64,000 nt of DNA from NCBI RefSeq assembly GCF_042649685.1, contig NZ_JBHRZT010000073.1:372001-436000 (forward strand). Reading direction: 5' to 3'. Shown here piece by piece: positions 51,522 through 60,272 of the stretch. Source of the DNA: Bacillus_BA songklensis (GTDB lineage: Bacteria; Bacillota; Bacilli; Bacillales; Bacillaceae_H). Within the stretch, counting starts at the first letter, position 1. Every line of letters starts with the position of its first letter. The notes under the pieces were generated by a model. It ran no database searches. It was not told the DNA's origin and worked only from the letters and a program-made list of their open reading frames with translations. The translations under genes were made by a program, and so were the position numbers.

Positions 51522-51833
51522 ATGATCGATTGGACAGAAACACAACTTGACAGACAATTGAAAGAAAATGATCGGGTGATTGTTTTTTTCCATACACCTT
51601 TATGCGGGACATGCCAGTTAGCGAAGAAAATGCTGACGGTAACAGAAGCCTTGCTTCCTGATGTGGAAATAGGAATGTGCAACTTAAACTTTATGCCCGA
51701 TAAAGCTGAAATATACGCCATTGAAAGCGTGCCATGTTTAATCATGATAGAGAACAATCAAGTTAAAAAGAAAATATATGCCTTTCATTCCATCGAGTAT
51801 TTATTAGAGGAATTAAAAAGTTTTTCGCTATGA
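51522..51833 (+). CDS. yusE: Thioredoxin-like protein YusE
   Basis: 103 aa, with 'VIVFFHTPLCGTCQLAKKML' carrying the redox CxxC (Cys-Gly-Thr-Cys) and 'IESVPCLIMIEN' with the cis-proline. It is probably a cytoplasmic thiol-disulfide reductase. ATG 51522 is used; an upstream TTG (51513) is less likely. It is the last gene before the repeat cluster. Confidence 0.85.
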   Translation: MIDWTETQLDRQLKENDRVIVFFHTPLCGTCQLAKKMLTVTEALLPDVEIGMCNLNFMPDKAEIYAIESVPCLIMIENNQVKKKIYAFHSIEYLLEELKSFSL

Positions 51834-51839
51834 AAAGGG

Positions 51840-52036
51840 GATGACTCAAAAGCCTCCGGGGAAGGGCGGTCATCTATTTTTTCTGCGATGAACCGTCACT
51901 GAAATCCGTCATTTTCTTGGATTTTTCATGACGGTTCATTGCAGGAGGGTGTCCCATAAGTCTCCAATCAATCATAAAAATTGATTTTTATTGAAAGGGC
52001 CCGTCATTGAATCCCTTGATTTTGCCGGATTTTCAT
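51840..52036. repeat. R2-family repeats, two tandem hairpins
   Basis: Hairpin GATGAC/GTCATC with a T run (51840-51880) probably terminates yusE. It is followed by TGAACCGTCAC...ATGACGGTTCA (51889-51940) with the tail GCAGGAGGGTGTCCC, and a second unit GGGCCCGTCATTG...CATGACGGGTCC (51997-52044). The stem sequences of the two units differ by paired changes. Confidence 0.65.
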
Positions 52037-52040
52037 GACG

Positions 52041-52096
52041 GGTCCTTCTTCTGCTTGCGCCTTTCTGTTTTTTTATCTTGAACGAGCTTACAAAGG
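52041..52096 (-). repeat. R1-family 3' module fragment (reverse orientation)
   Basis: On the minus strand it reads CTTTGTAAGCTCGTTCAAGA followed by an A-rich part and GGCGCAAGCAGAAGAAGG, matching the downstream arm of the R1 copy at 28602-28807. It joins directly onto the R2 pair and stops just before the metY promoter. Confidence 0.55.
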
Positions 52097-52105
52097 TTAA
52101 TATGG

Positions 52106-52135
52106 TTGATTTAATTTTCTGAAATGTGATACTAT
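52106..52135 (+). promoter_or_regulatory. Sigma-A promoter of metY
   Basis: TTGATT (52106-52111), 18-bp spacer, TACTAT (52130-52135). The SAM riboswitch starts 50 bp downstream. Confidence 0.6.
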
Positions 52136-52185
52136 TTATTTGTAAGATCCGCTGTCAATGAAGCAGAATTTATATAAAAATCAAA

Positions 52186-52328
52186 CTTATCGAGAGAGGT
52201 GGAGGGACTGGCCCTTTGAAGCCCGGCAACCGGTTATTCGACACGGTGCTAATTCCAGCAGAGTAGAGACGCTCTGAAAGATAAGAAGAGACGATACCCC
52301 TCTTCTTAAGAAGAGGGGTGTTATCTTT
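52186..52328 (+). promoter_or_regulatory. SAM (S-box) riboswitch with terminator, upstream of metY
   Basis: P1 pairs CTTATC (52186-52191) with GATAAG (52280-52285). The core 'AGAGAGGTGGAGGGACTGGC' and 'GCCCGGCAACC' and 'GGTGCTAATTCC' segments are the S-box hallmarks. The expression platform is the hairpin ACCCCTCTTC/GAAGAGGGGT (52296-52319) before a T-rich run. SAM binding should terminate transcription before metY. Confidence 0.93.
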
Positions 52329-52347
52329 TAAAAAGGAGAGTTGGAAA

Positions 52348-53661
52348 ATGGGAGACAAAAAATCTTACCGTTTAGAAACAATCGGGATTCACGGGGGATT
52401 AAATCCTGATCCTGTAACAGGAGCACGTTCGCTCCCGATTTATATGTCAAATGCTTATCAATTTAAGGATACAGACCATGCTGCCGATTTATTTGCTTTA
52501 AAGGAACCAGGCTATATTTATACCCGGATACATAACCCGACAGTGACAACGTTTGAAGAGCGAATCGCTCAGCTGGAAGGCGGAGTGGGGAGTTTAGCCG
52601 TAGCAAGTGGGATGGCCGCTATTACGACCGCCATTTTGAATCTAGCCGGGGCAGGGGATGAAATTGTATCTGCATCCAATCTATACGGAGGAACATACAA
52701 TTTGTTTGACACGACACTGCCGCGCTACGGAATTACGACTAAATTCGTTGACCCTTCCAATCCTGAGAACTTCCGTCATGCCATTACACCAAAAACGAAA
52801 GCTCTTTATGCTGAAACGATCGGTAATCCAAGCTTAAATGTATTGGACATTGAAAAGGTAGCAGAAATCGCTCATGAAGCAGGTATTCCGTTAATTGTGG
52901 ATAATACGTTCGCAACTCCTTATTTATGCCGTCCGATTGAATATGGAGCCGATATCGTTATTCATTCCGCTACGAAATGGTTGTTGGGGAACGGGACAAC
53001 ATTAGGGGGCGCTATCGTAGATGGAGGGAATTTTGATTGGAACTCACCGAAATTCCCGGGATTTACAACGCCTGATCCAAGTTACCACAATATTGTCTAT
53101 GCTGAAGCATTAGGGCCGCTTGCGTACATTGTCAAAGCAAGAGTTCAATTGTTGCGGGATATTGGCGTATCTATGAGTCCGTTTAATGCTTTTCAGTTTA
53201 GCTTAGGGCTTGAGACGCTCCATGTACGCATGAAAGAGCATATCGCCAACGTAAGAAAGGTGGTTGAATATTTGCAGCAGCATCCTGCCGTTGATTGGGT
53301 GCTATATCCTGAGCTTGAGGATCATCCTCAACATGAAGAAGCGAAAAAATATTTGCCAAAAGGAGCCGGCGCTGTGCTGGTATTTGGAATTAAAGGGGGC
53401 AGGGGAGCCGGGCAGAAATTAATCAATTCGGTTAAGCTGTGGTCTCATGTCGCCAATGTTGGAGATGCCAAGAGTCTTATTATTCATCCTGCCAGCACGA
53501 CGCATCAGCAATTAAATGCCGAACAGCTGAAGGCCGCAGGAGTAAGTGAAGATCTTATTCGCTTATCCGTGGGAATCGAGCATATCGATGATTTAGTGGA
53601 GGATTTAGAGCAAGCAATTAAAGAGGCGACTGGATTAACCTCTTCTGCGGTGAATGTTTGA
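52348..53661 (+). CDS. metY: O-acetylhomoserine sulfhydrylase/aminocarboxypropyltransferase
   Basis: It forms homocysteine directly from O-acetylhomoserine and sulfide using PLP. 437 aa, Cys/Met-metabolism PLP family. 'YTRIHNPTVTTFEERIAQLEGG' is near the N-terminus, 'SGMAAITTAILNL' binds the phosphate, and the PLP lysine is in 'IVIHSATKWLLGNGTTLGG'. ATG 52348 follows AAAAGGAG. The upstream SAM riboswitch supports a methionine role. It is not in this place in B. subtilis. Confidence 0.9.
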   Translation: MGDKKSYRLETIGIHGGLNPDPVTGARSLPIYMSNAYQFKDTDHAADLFALKEPGYIYTRIHNPTVTTFEERIAQLEGGVGSLAVASGMAAITTAILNLAGAGDEIVSASNLYGGTYNLFDTTLPRYGITTKFVDPSNPENFRHAITPKTKALYAETIGNPSLNVLDIEKVAEIAHEAGIPLIVDNTFATPYLCRPIEYGADIVIHSATKWLLGNGTTLGGAIVDGGNFDWNSPKFPGFTTPDPSYHNIVYAEALGPLAYIVKARVQLLRDIGVSMSPFNAFQFSLGLETLHVRMKEHIANVRKVVEYLQQHPAVDWVLYPELEDHPQHEEAKKYLPKGAGAVLVFGIKGGRGAGQKLINSVKLWSHVANVGDAKSLIIHPASTTHQQLNAEQLKAAGVSEDLIRLSVGIEHIDDLVEDLEQAIKEATGLTSSAVNV

Positions 53662-53737
53662 TTCTCGTTCAGCAGAACAGCTGAACATTCGGTGTTTGGT
53701 AACTATTAGAAATAGCACGAAAAATAAAACAAATTCA

Positions 53738-53766
53738 TTGACACTGATATATGGACGTGCTACAAT
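53738..53766 (+). promoter_or_regulatory. Sigma-A promoter of metNPQ
   Basis: TTGACA (53738-53743), 17-bp spacer, TACAAT (53761-53766): near-consensus, about 70 bp upstream of the SAM aptamer. Confidence 0.85.
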
Positions 53767-53835
53767 CACTTTCGTACCTTTTAGACAACAATCGACAATT
53801 GCTTAACATAAACTGAATATTTGAAACGATAAGTA

Positions 53836-54003
53836 CTCTTATCAAGAGAGGTGGAGGGACTGGGCCCGATGAAACCCGGCAACCGTCAGTTATGGCTGAA
53901 ATGGTGCCAATTCCTACAAAGCATGTTTAAGCTTTGGAAGATGAGAGAAAGGAACTATGACAAAGCCTTTCTGCTCATATTCATATGCAGAAAGGCTTTT
54001 TAT
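53836..54003 (+). promoter_or_regulatory. SAM (S-box) riboswitch with terminator, upstream of metNPQ
   Basis: P1 pairs CTCTTATC (53836-53843) with GATGAGAG (53940-53947). The core has 'AGAGAGGTGGAGGGACTGGG', 'GATGAAACCCGGCAACC' and 'ATGGTGCCAATTCC'. The terminator is AAAGCCTTTCTGC/GCAGAAAGGCTTT (53962-53999) followed by a T run. Confidence 0.95.
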
Positions 54004-54067
54004 TTATAAGCAACTGTTCGGGGGAAGATGAATAACAACGAGTTTAACGAAAAGAAGGTGAGAATGC

Positions 54068-55093
54068 ATGATTACATTAACAGGTGTCAAAAAGGTTTAC
54101 CGTGCTAAGCATGGAATAGTTACAGCCGTTAACAATGTAGATTTACAGATCAAGCCTGGAGAAATATTCGGAATCATCGGATACAGCGGTGCCGGTAAAA
54201 GCTCCTTGATTCGTTTGTTGAATGGATTAGAGACTCCGACAGAAGGAACAGTTCAAGTGGCAGGAAACGACATCGGAAAAATTAAAGGTGAAAAACTTCG
54301 AAAAGCGCGCCAAGAAATCAGTATGATTTTCCAACATTTCAATCTATTATGGTCACGTACTGTAAGAGAAAATATCGCGTTTCCGCTTGAAATTGCAGGG
54401 ATATCAAAAAGTGAGCGCCTGAAGCGAGTGGATGAGCTAATTAAACTAGTTGGTTTAGAAGGCAGGGAAGATGCTTATCCATCCCAGCTGAGCGGAGGAC
54501 AAAAACAGCGTGTAGGCATTGCAAGGGCTCTTGCCAATAATCCGAAGGTGCTTCTATGTGATGAAGCGACATCTGCCCTTGACCCACAGACAACGGATTC
54601 TATTTTAGATTTGTTAGTCGACATAAATGAAAAACTTGGTTTAACTATCGTACTCATTACCCATGAGATGCATGTTATCCGTAAAATTTGCCATCGCGTC
54701 GCGGTAATGGAAAACGGACTTATCGTGGAACAGGGGGATGTACTCCATGTATTCCGAAAGCCGGAGCAACCAATTACGAAACGATTTGTTCAACAAGTGA
54801 CGGAACCGGAAGAAACGTTTGAAGCAATTGGACATGTAAAAGAAAAATATCCAAACGGTCAAGTCGTTCAGCTTATATTTGTAGGTGATGCAGCCGAGCA
54901 GCCGTGGATCACAAATGTTATTCGTCAATTTGATGTGTCAGTGAACATCCTGCAAGGAAAAGTGTCCCAAACTCAAAACGGTTCATACGGCACACTGTTC
55001 GTTCATATTGATGGGGCTGAACAGGAAGTCCAAAAGGCTATTTCGTTTATTCGGGAGCAGCAAGTGGAAGTGGAGGTGATGGCCAATGCTTGA
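54068..55093 (+). CDS. metN: Methionine ABC transporter ATPase
   Basis: 341 aa. Walker A 'GYSGAGKSSLIRLLNG', signature 'QLSGGQKQRVGIARALANNP', Walker B 'VLLCDEATSALDP' and the switch His in 'VLITHEMHV'. A C-terminal NIL (ACT-like) domain starts around residue 265 and senses methionine in this family. The ATG follows AAGAAGGTGAGA. It overlaps metP by 8 bp. Confidence 0.95.
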   Translation: MITLTGVKKVYRAKHGIVTAVNNVDLQIKPGEIFGIIGYSGAGKSSLIRLLNGLETPTEGTVQVAGNDIGKIKGEKLRKARQEISMIFQHFNLLWSRTVRENIAFPLEIAGISKSERLKRVDELIKLVGLEGREDAYPSQLSGGQKQRVGIARALANNPKVLLCDEATSALDPQTTDSILDLLVDINEKLGLTIVLITHEMHVIRKICHRVAVMENGLIVEQGDVLHVFRKPEQPITKRFVQQVTEPEETFEAIGHVKEKYPNGQVVQLIFVGDAAEQPWITNVIRQFDVSVNILQGKVSQTQNGSYGTLFVHIDGAEQEVQKAISFIREQQVEVEVMANA

Positions 55094-55754
55094 GCAATTA
55101 TTTCCGAATGTAGAGATCGACAAACTAGTGGAAGCAACGATTGAAACACTTTACATGACGAGCATCTCTGTCATTGCCACCTTCCTTCTTGGGATAGCCC
55201 TTGGTTTGCTGTTATTCTTGACTTCAAAGGGAAACCTTTGGGAGAACAAAGTCATTAATTTAATTGTTTCAGCCTTTGTTAACGTATTTCGCTCGATTCC
55301 ATTTATTATTTTAATTATCTTATTGATTCCTTTTACAAAGGCCATTGTCGGCACCATTTTAGGAGCGGAAGCAGCGTTGCCGGCTTTAATTATCGGTGCC
55401 GCGCCGTTTTACGCACGCATGGTGGAAATTGCCCTTCGTGAAATTGATAAAGGAGTCATTGAAGCCGCAAAATCAATGGGGGCGAAAACAAGTACAATCA
55501 TCTTTAAGGTTTTAATTCCGGAGTCATTGCCTGCTCTCGTATCCGGTATTACTGTAACGGCCATTTCTCTTGTTGGTTATACAGCGATGGCCGGGGTAGT
55601 TGGAGCCGGAGGATTAGGAAACCTGGCATATCTAGAAGGATTCCAGCGCAACCATAATGATGTAACACTTTTAGCTACAGTTCTTATTCTAGTAATTGTC
55701 TTCATTCTTCAGTTTATAGGCGATCTCGCCACATCTAAAATCGATAAACGTTAA
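55086..55754 (+). CDS. metP: Methionine ABC transporter permease
   Basis: 222 aa, integral membrane protein with five or six hydrophobic segments. 'AFVNVFRSIPFIILIILLIP' and the EAA-like loop 'KGVIEAAKSMGAKTSTII' that contacts MetN are visible, as is 'GAGGLGNLAY'. It overlaps metN, so translation is coupled. Confidence 0.94.
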   Translation: MLEQLFPNVEIDKLVEATIETLYMTSISVIATFLLGIALGLLLFLTSKGNLWENKVINLIVSAFVNVFRSIPFIILIILLIPFTKAIVGTILGAEAALPALIIGAAPFYARMVEIALREIDKGVIEAAKSMGAKTSTIIFKVLIPESLPALVSGITVTAISLVGYTAMAGVVGAGGLGNLAYLEGFQRNHNDVTLLATVLILVIVFILQFIGDLATSKIDKR

Positions 55755-55782
55755 TACGAAAATTTTAAGGGGGAACCAAAAA

Positions 55783-56622
55783 ATGAGAAAATTATTAACT
55801 TCTATTTCAGCTTTAGCTCTTTCTATTTCTTTGGCTGCATGCGGTACTGGCAATGACAATGCTGGAGGGGGCGCTGATGAAGGCGACAAAAAGCTGGTAG
55901 TCGGAGCATCAAATGTACCTCATGCTGAAATTTTAGAGGAAGCACAGCCTTTATTAGAGAAAAAGGGAATTGACCTAGAAATTAAAACATTCCAGGATTA
56001 CGTTTTACCAAACAAAGCGTTAGCGGATAAAGAGCTTGATGCCAACTACTTCCAGCATATCCCTTACCTTGAATCTCAAAAGAAAGAAAATGGATATGAC
56101 TTCGTGAATGCGGGCGGTATTCATATCGAGCCAATCGGCGTTTATTCTAAAAAATATAAAAGCCTGGAAGAGCTTCCAAAAGGCGCTAAAGTCATCATGA
56201 GTAACTCTGTAGCGGATCACGGCCGTATTTTATCAATGCTTGAAGAAAAAGGCTTGATCAAATTAAAAGAGGGCGTGGACAAAACGAAAGCAACAGTTAG
56301 CGATATTGCGGAAAACCCGAAAAATCTGCAATTTGAAGCAGATGTAGAAGCAGGATTGCTTCCTCAAGTGTATAACAATAATGAGGGAGATGCTGTGTTA
56401 ATCAACGCCAACTATGCGCTGGATGCAGGGTTAGATCCTGCGAAAGATCCGATTGCCGTAGAATCATCTGAAAACAACCCTTATGTGAACGTAATCGCTG
56501 TTCGCAAAGGTGATGAAAACAAAGAAGAAATCAAAGCATTGGTAGAAGTACTTCATTCAAAAGAAATTAAAGACTTCATTAATAAAGAATATAAAGGTGC
56601 AGTTGTTCCTGCCGCTGAGTAA
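55783..56622 (+). CDS. metQ: Methionine-binding lipoprotein
   Basis: 279 aa. Signal peptide with lipobox 'SLAAC' (Cys20), then a Gly/Asp-rich linker. NlpA/MetQ body: 'LVVGASNVPHAEILEEAQPLL', 'ANYFQHIPYLES', 'IEPIGVYSKKYKSLEELPKG' and 'NEGDAVLINANYALDAGL'. AAGGGGG precedes the ATG. It is the last gene of the SAM-riboswitch unit. Confidence 0.95.
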   Translation: MRKLLTSISALALSISLAACGTGNDNAGGGADEGDKKLVVGASNVPHAEILEEAQPLLEKKGIDLEIKTFQDYVLPNKALADKELDANYFQHIPYLESQKKENGYDFVNAGGIHIEPIGVYSKKYKSLEELPKGAKVIMSNSVADHGRILSMLEEKGLIKLKEGVDKTKATVSDIAENPKNLQFEADVEAGLLPQVYNNNEGDAVLINANYALDAGLDPAKDPIAVESSENNPYVNVIAVRKGDENKEEIKALVEVLHSKEIKDFINKEYKGAVVPAAE

Positions 56623-56652
56623 TGTAAAGTTAGAAGGCAGCTCAAAAGAAAT

Positions 56653-56708
56653 GACCGTTTTCGCTAAGTCGTTGATATATCAATGGCTTAGGAAAACGGT
56701 TTTTTTAT
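56653..56708 (+). terminator. Rho-independent terminator of metNPQ
   Basis: ACCGTTTTC and GAAAACGGT arms, with inner CTAAG/CTTAG and TTGATATATCAA pairing, followed by T7. The remaining 260 bp up to the next gene are AT-rich and show no feature I can support. Confidence 0.85.
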
Positions 56709-56967
56709 TGCTTCTTTCTTTTATAAATAAGTCGGTTAACGGATCATGCTAATCTGAAATATTTTTTAAATAGAATTAATATTTATAATAGTTTATATAT
56801 TTTTATTTGTATTGCCATATTTGTTATCTCAATATATAATTCGATTAGTTCATGTGAGGATTCCTCACATTTAAAGGTCTGTCTCACTCTTTTTAACCTT
56901 GATGTTTTTTGTTTGTTTTATCCATTCTTTTTCTTATAAACTACTATATTTTATACGAGGTGACGTC

Positions 56968-58395
56968 ATGGAGCAATTGCTGCAAGGAGTAGTTGGAGCA
57001 ACAAATGAGTTCCTTTGGTCGAAATTATTGATTATTATGCTTGTTTCTTTCGGATTTTATTTTACGTTTAAATCAGGATTTCTACAGATTCGCATGTTGA
57101 AAGAAATGGTTCGTGTTTTAATGGAAGGCGCAACACGTTCTAAAGGCGGTATTTCACCGTTTCAAGCTTTTTGTATTAGTATGGCTGCTCGTGTCGGAAC
57201 AGGTAATATTACGGGAATTGCCATTGCTGTTGCTTTAGGGGGACCTGGGGCCGTTTTTTGGATGTGGATGATTGCGATTATCGGTTCAGCATCCAGCTTT
57301 GTTGAAAGTACGTTAGCGCAAGTTTATAAAATAAAAGGTAAAGATGGTTTCCGCGGCGGTCCAGCTTATTATATGGAAAAAGGTTTGAAAAAACGTTGGA
57401 TGGGTGCTCTCTTTGCCATTTTAATCACTCTGTCTTTCGGTCTTGTGTTTAATGCCGTACAATCAAACACGATTACGATTGCGTTTGAAAATTCATTTGG
57501 CACAGATCGCTTAATGCTGGGAATTATTATGGCGATTGTTTTTGCTGCCATTATTTTTGGCGGTGTTAAGCGCATTGCCAAAATGTCCGAATACATCGTT
57601 ATTGTTCTGGCGGTATTGTACATTGGTGTAGCTTTATTTATCGTGCTGACAAATATTACGAAAATGCCGGAAGTACTTTCTCTTATTGTGAAGAATGCCT
57701 TTGGTATTGAGCAAGCTGTAGGCGGCTCGCTTGGTGCTGCATTAATGAACGGGGTTAAACGCGGTTTATTCTCGAATGAAGCGGGTATGGGCAGTGCTCC
57801 AAATGCTGCAGCAACTGCTGTAACAAGTCACCCGGTAAAACAAGGGCTCATCCAGGCGTTTGGGGTATTAACAGACACATTAATTATTTGTACAAGCACA
57901 GCATTTATTATTTTACTTTCTGATGCTTACAAACAGCCGGGACTTGACGGTATTGAGCTTACCCAGGCGGCATTAAGCACACATATTGGTTCTTGGGCAT
58001 CGGGTTGTCTTGCGATTATCGTTTTCTTATTTGCGTTTAGTACATTAATTGGCAACTATTATTACGGTGAAACCAATATTGAATTTTTAAACACGAGCAA
58101 AACGTGGTTAATGCTTTACAGAATCAGTGTTTTAGGTATGATTATCTTCGGTTCGGTTGCAAAGGTTCAACTTGTATGGGATCTAGCTGACTTATTCATG
58201 GGCTTCATGGTTATCGTCAACTTAATTGCAATCATTTTATTATCTAAAGTAGCCTTTGCTGCCTTAAGCGATTATATAAAGCAGAAAAAAGCTGGTAAAG
58301 ATCCTGTTTTCTATAAAGATAGCATTAAAGGTCTCGACAATATTGAATGTTGGGAGAACTCTCCATCAACTCACAAAAAAGCAAACATCGTATAA
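56968..58395 (+). CDS. Sodium:alanine (glycine/glutamine) symporter, AGCS family
   Basis: 475 aa, about ten membrane segments. 'SPFQAFCISMAARVGTGNITGIAIAV' region (start SPFQAFC, end GNITGIAIAV) is the AGCS signature in TM2-3; 'FRGGPAYYMEKGL' and 'RGLFSNEAGMGSAPNAAATA' are also conserved. ATG 56968 has GAGGTGA 7 bases upstream; the frame extends upstream to 56899 without a better start. Substrate may be alanine or glutamine (compare AlsT/GlnT). Confidence 0.88.
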   Translation: MEQLLQGVVGATNEFLWSKLLIIMLVSFGFYFTFKSGFLQIRMLKEMVRVLMEGATRSKGGISPFQAFCISMAARVGTGNITGIAIAVALGGPGAVFWMWMIAIIGSASSFVESTLAQVYKIKGKDGFRGGPAYYMEKGLKKRWMGALFAILITLSFGLVFNAVQSNTITIAFENSFGTDRLMLGIIMAIVFAAIIFGGVKRIAKMSEYIVIVLAVLYIGVALFIVLTNITKMPEVLSLIVKNAFGIEQAVGGSLGAALMNGVKRGLFSNEAGMGSAPNAAATAVTSHPVKQGLIQAFGVLTDTLIICTSTAFIILLSDAYKQPGLDGIELTQAALSTHIGSWASGCLAIIVFLFAFSTLIGNYYYGETNIEFLNTSKTWLMLYRISVLGMIIFGSVAKVQLVWDLADLFMGFMVIVNLIAIILLSKVAFAALSDYIKQKKAGKDPVFYKDSIKGLDNIECWENSPSTHKKANIV

Positions 58396-58456
58396 CATGA
58401 AAAGGACCTATCCTATAATTCTATAAAAGATGGAAATTCCGCTTTTGAACTGAAGT

Positions 58457-58563
58457 GGACTGTCAATGAAACTCTTGATTTTACGGGGATTTCTCATGAT
58501 GGTTTCTGTTCGGGAGGCTGACGCAAAAGCATGTTCTTTATGTTTTGGCATCAGCCTCTTTTT
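58457..58563. repeat. R2-like hairpin plus terminator after the AGCS symporter gene
   Basis: A degenerate R2 unit (GGACTGTCAATGAAACTC...CTCATGATGGTTTC) is followed by the terminator GAGGCTGA/TCAGCCTC (58514-58558) and a T run. The remaining 150 bp before yurZ show only a weak possible promoter. Confidence 0.6.
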
Positions 58564-58714
58564 TGTCATTCTGCCATTTCGCTTTGTTGATTCTTATCAT
58601 TCGGTTATAGTAAGTAACCTGACACATATCGGGACAATTGCTTTTTTGTATACATTTATCCACTTTAAGCATACTAACGTTGAAAAAATTGTAAGATGGG
58701 AGTTGACGTTAACG

Positions 58715-59080
58715 ATGCAACAAGAGACACGCGCATCGACTGAAAATGCTTTGCGTAATTATAAAACGGGAATTGGTCAGTTCACTCAAAAACTACCTGA
58801 AGTAGCCCGTGCGTTTAACGCTTTTACAGAGGCTTGTTTTGAGGAAGGAACCTTGTCCAAAAAGGATAAGCAGCTCATCGCTCTTGGAATCAGCCTGGTT
58901 GCTCAGGATGAGTACTGTACGATCTACCATACAAAAGGATGTTTAGATCAAGGAGCATCTGAACAAGAAATTTTAGAAGCGTGTGGTGTCGCGACGGCCT
59001 TTGGAGGAGGAGCAGCAATGAGCCAGGCTGTCACACTCGTCCAAGAATGTGTTCAAGAACTGAATCAACAAACTCATTAA
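58715..59080 (+). CDS. yurZ: Carboxymuconolactone decarboxylase-family protein YurZ
   Basis: 121 aa, AhpD/CMD fold. 'VARAFNAFTEACFEEGTLSK' and 'QDEYCTIYHTKGCLDQGASE' have the Glu/Cys/His of the family, and 'FGGGAAMSQAV' ends the helix bundle. ATG 58715 gives the normal length; the long open frame upstream (from 58466) covers a terminator repeat and is rejected. It precedes the suf operon as in B. subtilis. Function unknown, perhaps peroxidase-like. Confidence 0.85.
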   Translation: MQQETRASTENALRNYKTGIGQFTQKLPEVARAFNAFTEACFEEGTLSKKDKQLIALGISLVAQDEYCTIYHTKGCLDQGASEQEILEACGVATAFGGGAAMSQAVTLVQECVQELNQQTH

Positions 59081-59242
59081 TTGGGATTTTTTTTCGGAAA
59101 AGGAATGAGAGGTTATTTCAGTTTGATCAATCTGAGACTGGTTTACACACTCTCGAAACGTGCCCTTCTTTGTTTTGATACGAAATGGGCGTCATTGAAA
59201 AACTCGTTTTTACTAAACTTACATGGCGTCCCGTTTCAGGAG

Positions 59243-59282
59243 GCTGACCGAAAAAGGGAGTCCTTTTTTCGGTCGGCTTTTT
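59243..59282 (+). terminator. Rho-independent terminator after yurZ
   Basis: GACCGAAAAAGG pairs with CCTTTTTTCGGTC (one bulge), followed by GGCTTTTTT. Upstream, a weak R2-like inverted repeat (AAATGGGCGTCA...TGGCGTCCCGTTT, 59183-59236) occurs. The rest of the gap to 59469 contains the suf promoter, for which TTGTTA...TAAAAT near 59371-59400 is a candidate. Confidence 0.75.
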
Positions 59283-59469
59283 TACATATATTTAAAATGC
59301 TAAAAAAATTGAAATATTGTAGGGTTTTTCACTACCTGGATAGTGGTAAAAGGTTGCTATAACTTTTCAATTGTTATAAGATTGTAATGAGAATAAAATG
59401 AGAATGGAATACAAAATGATGTAAGATGTAATCTCATATATTATACGTCATATTACTGGAGGTTTTATC

Positions 59470-60255
59470 ATGGCTGGTTCAACTTTAACAATCAAAGATC
59501 TTCATGTTTCGATTGAAGACAAAGAGATTTTAAAAGGTGTCAATTTAGAAATTAAAGGCGGGGAAATCCATGCAATCATGGGTCCAAACGGTACAGGTAA
59601 ATCCACTTTATCTTCTGCGATCATGGGGCATCCTAAATACGAAGTAACACAAGGAAGTATCACAATCGATGGTCAAGATGTATTGGAAATGGAAGTGGAT
59701 GAGCGTGCACGTGCGGGTCTTTTCTTGGCAATGCAGTATCCAAGTGAAATCAGCGGTGTAACGAATGCAGACTTTTTACGTTCTGCTATGAATGCTCGCC
59801 GTGAAGAAGGTGACGAGCTTTCATTGATGAAATTCATCCGTCAATTAGATAAAAACATGGATTTCTTAGAAATGGATCCAGACATGGCGCAGCGCTATTT
59901 AAACGAAGGTTTCTCAGGCGGGGAGAAAAAACGTAACGAAATTCTTCAATTAATGATGCTGCAGCCAAAAATTGCGATTCTAGACGAAATCGACTCTGGG
60001 TTAGATATCGACGCGTTAAAAGTGGTATCAAAAGGTGTAAATGAAATGCGCGGTGAAGAGTTCGGCTGTCTAATCATTACACACTATCAACGCTTACTAA
60101 ACTACATTACACCTGATCATGTTCATGTTATGATGCAAGGGCGCATTGTAAAATCAGGCGGTCCTGAACTGGCGCAGCGCCTAGAAGCAGAAGGATATGA
60201 CTGGATTAAGAAAGAGTTAGGAATCGAAGACGAAACTGTAGGGCAAGAAGCGTAA
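59470..60255 (+). CDS. sufC: Fe-S cluster assembly ATPase
   Basis: 261 aa, cytoplasmic ABC-type ATPase of the SufBCD scaffold. Walker A 'GPNGTGKSTLSSAIMGHP', signature 'GFSGGEKKRNEILQLMML', Walker B 'IAILDEIDSGLD' and 'IITHYQRLLNYI'. It heads the essential suf operon; CTGGAGG stands before ATG 59470. Confidence 0.96.
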   Translation: MAGSTLTIKDLHVSIEDKEILKGVNLEIKGGEIHAIMGPNGTGKSTLSSAIMGHPKYEVTQGSITIDGQDVLEMEVDERARAGLFLAMQYPSEISGVTNADFLRSAMNARREEGDELSLMKFIRQLDKNMDFLEMDPDMAQRYLNEGFSGGEKKRNEILQLMMLQPKIAILDEIDSGLDIDALKVVSKGVNEMRGEEFGCLIITHYQRLLNYITPDHVHVMMQGRIVKSGGPELAQRLEAEGYDWIKKELGIEDETVGQEA

Positions 60256-60272
60256 GCGTTAGGAGGATTAAC

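Noticed and set aside
52170..52358. Minus-strand frame across the metY leader
   Set aside because: It overlaps the S-box riboswitch, whose conserved structure explains the sequence.
58466..58714. Long N-terminal extension of YurZ with hydrophobic residues
   Set aside because: It covers a terminator and R2-like repeat, and YurZ homologues begin near the ATG at 58715.
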